This document shows positions 58,162-64,000 of a DNA stretch of 64,000 nt, one piece after another. Each line of letters begins with the position of its first letter. The first letter of the stretch is position 1. The notes below the pieces were generated by a model that saw only the letters and a program-made list of their open reading frames with translations, searched no databases and was not told where the DNA came from. Both the position numbers and the translations under genes were made by a program. Source of the stretch: an uncultured Dehalococcoidia bacterium (GTDB lineage Bacteria > Chloroflexota > Dehalococcoidia > Lucifugimonadales > UBA3495); the NCBI GenBank assembly GCA_958296385.1, contig OY282494.1, positions 2,558,981 to 2,622,980 on the forward strand, in the 5' to 3' direction.

Positions 58162-59340
58162 ATGACCTACTTTCTGGGCAACTGGCGGTTTTGGGCGGGG
58201 GCGCTGGTTAGCGTCGTCATACTGGGGCTGCTGGTCATATCGGTTGACCGGGCGCAGCTGTGGGCGGCGCTGGCGTCGGCCAACTATCTGTATCTGGCGC
58301 CGGCGATTGCGCTGTACTTTGTGGGGCAGTGGCTGCGGGCGTGGCGGTGGCGCTACCTGCTGGCGCCGATCGCCGATGTTTCGACCAGCCGGCTGTTTGC
58401 CGTGGTGAACATCGGGTACATGGCAAACAACGTGCTGCCGGCGCGGCTGGGGGAGCTGGTGCGGGCGGTGTATCTGGCGCAGCGGGAGGAGAAAGTGAGC
58501 GCGCCGGCGGCCATTGCCACGCTGAGCGTGGAACGGCTTTACGACGGGCTGACCCTGCTGGCGATTGGGGCGGTGTCCATTCCGATACTGCTGGCGGCCG
58601 GGCTGTTTGCGGACGCCAGCGATGCGTACCGGACGACGGCGATACTGCTGGCGGCGGGGGTAGCGTTCACGTTTGTAGTTGCGCTGGGGGCGCTGACGGC
58701 GCTGGCGGTGAACCGGCGGGCGGTGGGGCTGCTGCTGGCGCTGACCCGCATACTGCCGACACGCTTTCGCAGGCTGTCGCGCCGGGTTATATTCAGCTTT
58801 GTCGAGGGGCTGGCGTCGCTCAACTCGCCGGGCAAGCACGCGATGCTGTTTGCCCGCTCGTTCCCGGTGTGGCTGGCGGAGGCCGGGGTGTATCTGATAA
58901 TCGCCTACTCGTTCAATCTGGACGAGCACTTTACGACGGTGGGAATACTGACGATAGCGATGCTGCTGACGCTGGTAACGTCCAACCTGATAACGGCGAT
59001 ACCGGCCACGGTTGGAGGGATTGGGGCGTTTGAGGCGGTGGCAACTTTTACGCTGATTGGGATGGGGATTGCGGAGGAAACGGCGGCGGCGTACTCGGTG
59101 GCAATACACCTGCTGGCGCTGTGGCTGCCGGTGAACGTGGTGGGGTTCGGGCTGCTGCTGTGGCACAACGTGTCGCTGCGGGGGCTGACTACTTTGCCGG
59201 AAACGGAGCTGGCGGAGCCGGCAGAGGCGGCGGATGACCGGGCGGATGCGGAGGCGGATTCCCGCCGGCGCCGGAATGATGCGCCGGCGCGGGGGAATGA
59301 TGCGGCAATGGGCAGCGTGACGGCTGCGCCGGACGACTGA
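58162..59340 (+). CDS. UPF0104/LPG-synthase-TM flippase-like membrane protein
   Basis: 392 residues, about eight membrane helices. The family pattern is clear: LGNWRFWAGALVSVVILGLL, LYLAPAIALYFVGQWLRAWR, VNIGYMANNVLPARLGELVR then AVYLAQREEK, LSVERLYDGLTLL, and ATVGGIGAFEAVATFTLIGM. Relatives include AglD-type and the flippase part of MprF. The last ~40 residues are charged and cytosolic. It lies between a GT-C-like enzyme and a FAD oxidoreductase, consistent with lipid-linked glycan handling. Confidence 0.9.
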   Translation: MTYFLGNWRFWAGALVSVVILGLLVISVDRAQLWAALASANYLYLAPAIALYFVGQWLRAWRWRYLLAPIADVSTSRLFAVVNIGYMANNVLPARLGELVRAVYLAQREEKVSAPAAIATLSVERLYDGLTLLAIGAVSIPILLAAGLFADASDAYRTTAILLAAGVAFTFVVALGALTALAVNRRAVGLLLALTRILPTRFRRLSRRVIFSFVEGLASLNSPGKHAMLFARSFPVWLAEAGVYLIIAYSFNLDEHFTTVGILTIAMLLTLVTSNLITAIPATVGGIGAFEAVATFTLIGMGIAEETAAAYSVAIHLLALWLPVNVVGFGLLLWHNVSLRGLTTLPETELAEPAEAADDRADAEADSRRRRNDAPARGNDAAMGSVTAAPDD

Positions 59341-59342
59341 CG

Positions 59343-60665
59343 ATGCGCGTTGGGATTATCGGCGGCGGCGCGGCCGGGCTGGCGGCGGGCTATGAGCTGA
59401 CCAGGCGGGGGCATTTTGCCGAGGTGTTTGAGGCGGCGCCGTTTCTGGGCGGGCAGGCGTCAACGTTCCCGGTGGGCGGCGGGCAGCTGGAGCGCGGCTA
59501 TCACCATCTGTTCGTCAGCGACACCGATATGGCGCAGCTGATTGAGGAGCTGGGGCTGGGCGACTCGCTGGAATGGCTGGAGTCGAAAGTGGGGCTGTTC
59601 TACGGCGGGCGCATCTGGGATTTTGCGACGCCGCTGGACTTGCTGCGGTTCACGCCGCTGCCGCTGACGCAGCGCATCCGTTTGGGTCTGCGAACGTTTC
59701 TGCTGCAAAAGACGCGCAACTGGCGCAAGTTTGAGGACGTGACCGCCGCCGAATGGACGCGGCGGCACATGGGGGAGGCGGCTTACCGGGTCATCTGGGA
59801 GCCGATGCTGCGGGGCAAGTTTGGGGATTACTACGACCAGGTGAGTATGGCGTGGCTGTGGGGCAAGATTTACCTGCGGGTGTCGTCGCGCAAGCGGATG
59901 GAGAAAGAGCGGCTGGGCTACCCGATGTGCAGCTTTGGCACGGTGTTTGACGTGTGCGGCGAGCGGATTGCGGAGCAGGGGGGGCGGGTGCACGTCGGCG
60001 CGGCGGTGCGGCGGATAATCGCATCAGATGGGGTGGCTACGGGGCTGGAGGTGTCGTTAGACGGGGGGGAGGCGCAGACTTATGAGTACGATGCCATCAT
60101 TGCGACTACGCCGTCTTACGTGTTCACGCGGCTGGCGCCGGAACTGCCGGATGATTACCGGGCCCGGCTGGAATCGGCGCGCTATCTGTCGGCGGTGCTG
60201 ATGATACTGGTGCTGGACCGGCCGCTGTCGTCAAAGTACTGGCTGAACGTGGCTGACCGCTCGCTGCCTTTTGTGGGCATCATTGAGCATACCAACATGA
60301 TTGACCGCAACCTGTACGGCGGGCGGCACATCGTGTATCTGACCAACTACCCGGACCGCAGCAGCGAGCTGTACCGCAAGGAACCGGCTGATTTGCTGGA
60401 GGAATTCATTCCCCATCTGCAAAGCATCAACCCGGATTTCTCCCGGGACTGGATTGTGGAGTACCACCATCACCGGGTGGACGGGGCGCAGCCGATAATC
60501 GGGGTGGGCTACGGGGCGCAGATACCCGACCACCGTACGCCGGTGCAGCATCTGTATCTGGCCAACACTACGCAAATCTACCCGGAGGATCGGGGCACCA
60601 ACTACTCGGTGCGGATGGGGCGGCAGGTGGCGCGGATGGCGCTGGAGGATGGCGGGGCGAGCTAA
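59343..60665 (+). CDS. FAD-dependent NAD(P)-binding oxidoreductase (amine-oxidase/UGM-like)
   Basis: 440 residues, starting two bases after the previous stop. The N-terminal MRVGIIGGGAAGLAAGYELT is the FAD dinucleotide-binding loop, with the ribose-binding Glu in AEVFEAAPFLGGQA. GGQLERGYHHLFVSDTDM, WEPMLRGKFGDYYDQVSMAW and, at the end, HLYLANTTQIYPEDRGTNYS follow. This is the protoporphyrinogen-oxidase/UDP-galactopyranose-mutase-like subgroup often found in polysaccharide clusters. The substrate is probably a nucleotide or lipid sugar or a polyprenoid; not certain. Confidence 0.88.
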   Translation: MRVGIIGGGAAGLAAGYELTRRGHFAEVFEAAPFLGGQASTFPVGGGQLERGYHHLFVSDTDMAQLIEELGLGDSLEWLESKVGLFYGGRIWDFATPLDLLRFTPLPLTQRIRLGLRTFLLQKTRNWRKFEDVTAAEWTRRHMGEAAYRVIWEPMLRGKFGDYYDQVSMAWLWGKIYLRVSSRKRMEKERLGYPMCSFGTVFDVCGERIAEQGGRVHVGAAVRRIIASDGVATGLEVSLDGGEAQTYEYDAIIATTPSYVFTRLAPELPDDYRARLESARYLSAVLMILVLDRPLSSKYWLNVADRSLPFVGIIEHTNMIDRNLYGGRHIVYLTNYPDRSSELYRKEPADLLEEFIPHLQSINPDFSRDWIVEYHHHRVDGAQPIIGVGYGAQIPDHRTPVQHLYLANTTQIYPEDRGTNYSVRMGRQVARMALEDGGAS

Positions 60666-60680
60666 ACGCCGTTCACGAAA

Positions 60681-60710
60681 TTAACGGCGTTCCAGTTAAC
60701 GGCGTTCCAG
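60681..60710. repeat. 2 x 15-bp exact tandem repeat at the P450 gene end
   Basis: TTAACGGCGTTCCAG occurs at 60681-60695 and 60696-60710. On the minus strand each unit reads CTG GAA CGC CGT TAA, so the last codons and the stop are present twice. Confidence 0.9.
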
Positions 60711-62084
60711 GTACATGGGCATACCGTTTTTGGGGCGCAGGGAAATGAGGGGGAGCATACTGGCCCGGTGGCGGGGGTCGTGGTGGACGCGCCATCTTTG
60801 GCCCAGGGTGGCCAGTATCAGCTTGGCCTCCATCCGGGCGAAAGCCTCGCCAATGCACTGGCGGGGGCCGCCGCCGAAGGGGTAGTAGGCGAAACGGGGC
60901 AGGCTCTCGCGGAACTCCGGCGTCCAGCGGTCGGGCTGAAACTCCAGCGGTTCGGGAAACCAGCGGGCATCGCGCTGCACGATTAGCTGGGGGGCGGCCA
61001 GCAGTGCGCCGGGGGGTATCTCGTAGCCGTTCAGTTGCAGCGGCTGGAACGCCATCCTGGACCAGAACCAAATGGGGGGGTAAAGGCGCAGGGATTCGGT
61101 GAGAATCCGGTCGGTAAAGTCCAGACTGGGCAAGTCGTCCAGCGAGGGCGGGCGGTTGCCGAGGACGGCGTCCAGCTCGGCGTGGAAGCGGCGCTGGATT
61201 TCCGGGTTCATTGACAGGAGATACCAGGTCCAGGTGAGGCAGACGGCGGTGGTTTCGTGGCCGGCGGCGAACAGGGTTATGGTTTGGTCGCGCACTTGCT
61301 GGTCGGTAAGCAGTTGTGAATCGCCCGAATCATCCTCCAACCTGGACAGCAGCAGGAGGGAGAGGAGGTCGTCATCTTGCGTGGGCGCGGCCCGGCGTTG
61401 GGCGATGAGGTTAAAGATGATGGCGTCGAGGCGGGCGCGGGCGCGTTTGAAGCGCAGGGTGTAGGGCGCGGGGAGGGCGTGGAGCAGTTTGCGCAGGCGG
61501 GGCGGCTGGTTGACGCGGGTTACGAGGTAGTTGTTGATTAGCTCAAAGGCGGCGCCGATGCGACGGGCGTCGTCGGGGAGTTCGAGGCCGAACAGGGTTT
61601 TGACTACGATGCGCAGGGTTAGCGCGCTCATTTCCTGGGCCATGTCAACGGCTTGCCCGTCCTGCCAGCGGCGGGGGTGCTGCGCGGCAAACTGCTGCAT
61701 CACCGCGCCGTAGCCCTGGATGCGGCTGCGATGGAAAGGGGGCTGGATGAGGCGGCGCTGGCGCAGATGGTCCGTGCCGTTGGCGGTAACCAAGCCGTCG
61801 CCCATGGCATAGCGCAGCACCTCGGAGTTGGGGCTGCGGCCTACTTGCTGGTGGTGCGTGATGACGATGTCGCGCACCAAGTCGGGATGATTCACCAGCA
61901 GCAGCAGCGCCGGTTTCACCGACATGGTAACCAAATCGCCGTAAGCGGCGGCCTCCTGCATAAAGCCGATGGGGTCGCGGAGGTAGCGCAAAGTCTGGCC
62001 GATAACCGGCAGCTCGCGGGGGCCGGGCGGCAGCCGGCTGCGGTCAACCGACGGCCGGGGCGGGTACACAACGGTGGTAGTCAT
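60696..62084 (-). CDS. Cytochrome P450
   Basis: 462 residues, full length and without membrane anchor. Oxygen-activation helix I: LFAAGHETTAVCLTW; ExxR: LTESLRLYPP; haem loop: YYPFGGGPRQCIGEAFARME with the thiolate Cys410. N-terminal proline-rich turn LPPGPRELPVIGQTLRYLRD. Overall closest to CYP102/CYP4-like fatty-acid or terpenoid hydroxylases, but substrate cannot be told. No redox partner gene is adjacent. Convergent with the FAD oxidoreductase operon. Confidence 0.95.
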   Translation of the reverse strand: MTTTVVYPPRPSVDRSRLPPGPRELPVIGQTLRYLRDPIGFMQEAAAYGDLVTMSVKPALLLLVNHPDLVRDIVITHHQQVGRSPNSEVLRYAMGDGLVTANGTDHLRQRRLIQPPFHRSRIQGYGAVMQQFAAQHPRRWQDGQAVDMAQEMSALTLRIVVKTLFGLELPDDARRIGAAFELINNYLVTRVNQPPRLRKLLHALPAPYTLRFKRARARLDAIIFNLIAQRRAAPTQDDDLLSLLLLSRLEDDSGDSQLLTDQQVRDQTITLFAAGHETTAVCLTWTWYLLSMNPEIQRRFHAELDAVLGNRPPSLDDLPSLDFTDRILTESLRLYPPIWFWSRMAFQPLQLNGYEIPPGALLAAPQLIVQRDARWFPEPLEFQPDRWTPEFRESLPRFAYYPFGGGPRQCIGEAFARMEAKLILATLGQRWRVHHDPRHRASMLPLISLRPKNGMPMYLERR

Positions 62085-62173
62085 AGCTTAGCCTTTCCAA
62101 CGCCATTATACGGTATGGAGGGGTGGGCAATGCGGGCCGTCGTTACGGTACGGCAACAATCCGTTTTGGGCGG

Positions 62174-63853
62174 TCAGGTGCGTTCCATGCGGTCGGGGGC
62201 GGTCATTCCCATCAGGGTCAGGGTGCGGTGGAAGGCTATTTGGGCGGCGGCTACGAGTTTGAGGCGGGCCAGGGTCAGGGCGTTGTCGTCGGGGTTGGCG
62301 GAGATGACGCGGCAGTTCTCGTAGAAGTGGTGGAACGCCGTTGCCAGTTCCATTGCGTAGTGAGGGAGGTGGTGCGGCTCCAGGTTTTCGGCTACCTGCA
62401 CGATTAGTTCGGGGAGGCGCAGCATGGTGCGGATTAGCGTTAGTTCGTGGGGGCTGTCGAGGAGGCGCACGTCGCCGGCGGCGTAGTCGATGGCCCGGTC
62501 GGCGGCCAGTTTGAGGATGCTGGCGTTGCGGGCGTGGGCGTACTGGACGTAGTACACCGGGTTCTCGGAGGATTCTTTGGTGGCCAGTTCCAGGTCAAAC
62601 TCCATCTGCGTGGAGGCGGCGCGGGCCAGAAAGAAATAGCGGCAGGCGTCGAGTCCCACTTCGTCCACCAGCTCGCGGAGGGTTACGAAATCGCCGGTGC
62701 GCTTGGAGGCGCGGACGGTTTCGGCGCCGCGCTTGAGGGTGACCATCTGGGAGATAAGGACGGTGAGGTTCTCGGGTGCGATGTCCATGGCGGCGACGGC
62801 GGCTTTCATACGGGGGACGTGGCCCTGGTGGTCGGCGCCCCAGATGTCAATGACGCGTTCGAAGCTGCGCCCGTAGAACTTGTTGAAGTGGTAGGCGATG
62901 TCGGAGGCGAAGTAGGTGGGTTCGCCGGAGGAACGGACGACGACGTTATCGCGGTCATCGCCGAGGGCGGTGGAGTTGAACCAGAGGGCGCCGCTGCGTT
63001 CGGCGAGATGGCCGCCCTGCCGGAGGCGGGCCATGGCCCGGTCGTAATCTGCGTCGCGGAACAGCTGGCGTTCGCTGAACCAGTTGTCAAAACGGACGCC
63101 GATGGCGTCAAGGTCGTCGCGGATGAGGGCAACCATCTTTTCCCGGGCCACGTCGCCGATGGCGCGTATTGCGGCCGGGTCGTCCATGTCCAGGTACCGG
63201 CGGCCGTCGGCGGCGATGATGTCGGCGGCGATGCCGGCGATGTAATCGCCATGGTAGCCGTTGTCGGGCAAGTCGGCGGGCTGGCCCAGGGCCTGGCGGT
63301 AGCGGGCCCACACGGAGCGGTAGAACGCCTCCATCTGGGAGCCGGCGTCGTTGACGTAGTACTCGCGGGTAACGGCGTAGCCGGCGGCGTGCAGGGCGTT
63401 GGCGAGGGCGCTGCCGAGGACGGCGCCGCGGGCGTGTCCGACGTGGACGGGGCCGGTGGGGTTGACGCTGACGAACTCCACCATGATTTTGCGGGCGGCG
63501 CCGAAGTCGGATGCGCCAAAGGAATCGCCGGCAGCGCGGACGGCCTCAACCTGGTCTTGCAGCCAGTGGTCGTTGAGGCGGAAGTTGATGAAACCGGGGG
63601 CGGCCGGCGTGACGCTGGCAATCTCCGGGCCGGTGGGGACGCGCGCGGCGATGACCTCGGCCAGATGCAGAGGGTTGGAGCGGGCGGCGCGGGCCAGACG
63701 CAGGGGCAGATTGGTGGCAAAATCGCCGTGTTCCGGATTGTTGGGCCGCTCCACTTCAATGGAGGGCACGGAATCAACGTTCAGCGCGCCATCCTGATGG
63801 GCCCGCTCCAGGGCGTTGGATATGGCGGCGCTGATGGTGTCTCTAACTAGCAT
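62174..63853 (-). CDS. argS: Arginyl-tRNA synthetase
   Basis: 559 residues from ATG 63853, the normal length. Class I marks: VEFVSVNPTGPVHVGHARGA (HIGH box as HVGH) and, in place of KMSKS, VRASKRTGDFVTL. The N-terminal Add-1 domain is present (ERPNNPEHGDFATNLPLRLA), and the C-terminal anticodon-binding helix bundle ends YENCRVISANPDDNALTLAR. An in-frame extension to 63901 lacks a ribosome site. Charges tRNA-Arg. Confidence 0.96.
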   Translation of the reverse strand: MLVRDTISAAISNALERAHQDGALNVDSVPSIEVERPNNPEHGDFATNLPLRLARAARSNPLHLAEVIAARVPTGPEIASVTPAAPGFINFRLNDHWLQDQVEAVRAAGDSFGASDFGAARKIMVEFVSVNPTGPVHVGHARGAVLGSALANALHAAGYAVTREYYVNDAGSQMEAFYRSVWARYRQALGQPADLPDNGYHGDYIAGIAADIIAADGRRYLDMDDPAAIRAIGDVAREKMVALIRDDLDAIGVRFDNWFSERQLFRDADYDRAMARLRQGGHLAERSGALWFNSTALGDDRDNVVVRSSGEPTYFASDIAYHFNKFYGRSFERVIDIWGADHQGHVPRMKAAVAAMDIAPENLTVLISQMVTLKRGAETVRASKRTGDFVTLRELVDEVGLDACRYFFLARAASTQMEFDLELATKESSENPVYYVQYAHARNASILKLAADRAIDYAAGDVRLLDSPHELTLIRTMLRLPELIVQVAENLEPHHLPHYAMELATAFHHFYENCRVISANPDDNALTLARLKLVAAAQIAFHRTLTLMGMTAPDRMERT

Positions 63854-63930
63854 GGCGGTCAATCCCGGGGCTGGTTTGGGCTTACAAACATCGTAGCACA
63901 CGGGCCGCCGGATGGGGTGTTTGGCGCTGA

Positions 63931-63999
63931 CTAGCCTTCGGCTAATTGGAAGGGGTAGCCCAGGGCGCTGTCCGGGGCGACGTTGGCGGTGAGGTAGCC
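63931..63999 (-). CDS. 3' end of an unidentified gene (start outside window)
   Basis: The minus strand reads GYLTANVAPDSALGYPFQLA then EG-stop (TAG at 63933-63931), open to the window edge. It is protein-like and ends 77 bases upstream of argS on the same strand. Too short to assign a family. Confidence 0.5.
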   Translation of the reverse strand, partial: GYLTANVAPDSALGYPFQLAEG

Positions 64000-64000
64000 C

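Noticed and set aside
62447..63850. 467-residue plus-strand frame over argS
   Set aside because: Val/Gly/Ala-rich shadow; argS on the minus strand is certain.

Overview
The window is a stretch of GC-rich bacterial chromosome. It is compact, has many GTG and TTG starts, and is packed with short operons. The gene mix is a xanthine-dehydrogenase-type molybdoenzyme, two luciferase-like flavin monooxygenases, carboxymuconolactone decarboxylase, MmgE/PrpD, cyclase, acyl-CoA dehydrogenase, P450, and DUF1501/DUF1800. This is what I would expect of an oligotrophic aquatic or sponge-associated Chloroflexota (SAR202/Dehalococcoidia-like). That placement is an inference from gene content, not from a marker gene.

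Layout. 1-8.1 kb: end of a molybdenum hydroxylase large subunit, a HEPN toxin-like pair, a lipoprotein cytochrome c, a MoaD/ThiS protein, Uma2, NUDIX-GNAT, and an opposing adenosyltransferase-hisH-hisA operon. 8.2-10.3 kb: a restriction-modification pair. 10.9-14.7 kb: alaS, ruvX and a cysteine-rich HTH protein behind a good sigma-70 promoter. 14.7-21.4 kb (minus strand): acyl-CoA dehydrogenase with a stand-alone AsnC-type ligand domain, an orphan HsdR-like nuclease, an NHL protein, and a DUF1800-DUF1501 operon. 21.6-36.2 kb: a catabolic block (kinase-like, ABM, LLM, CMD-alpha/beta hydrolase, HPP, MmgE/PrpD, SDR, second LLM, cyclase). Two unrelated families of membrane coiled-coil proteins, each tandemly duplicated, sit inside it. 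36.5-44.6 kb: GIY-YIG protein, amidohydrolase, DUF1015 plus class V aminotransferase, and an ATPase-PIN module. 44.7-51.3 kb: argJ-argB and argD, interrupted by a His-rich protein gene and an unknown three-gene cassette. 51.4-54.6 kb: two moeA genes, the second fused to a binding-protein-like domain. 55.2-60.7 kb: an envelope-glycan-like membrane operon. 60.7-64 kb: P450, argS, and the tail of another gene.

Functional links. The molybdoenzyme, MoaD and the two MoeA proteins point to an active molybdenum-cofactor economy. The LLM, CMD, hydrolase, MmgE/PrpD, cyclase, SDR and acyl-CoA dehydrogenase genes point to breakdown of diverse organic acids and ring compounds. Arginine (argJ, argB, argD) and histidine (hisA, hisH) genes are scattered rather than in single operons.

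The most unusual material is non-coding or of unknown function. There are four copies of a 106-bp near-perfect palindromic element and two copies of a ~420-bp intergenic element with conserved stems. Short tandem duplications recur exactly at gene starts and stops. A segmental duplication carries the tail of an LLM gene. A three-gene cassette at 47.5-49.8 kb of unknown function has its own consensus promoter. Nuclease-type genes (HEPN, RM, HsdR-like, GIY-YIG, PIN) are scattered singly between housekeeping genes instead of forming one defence island.
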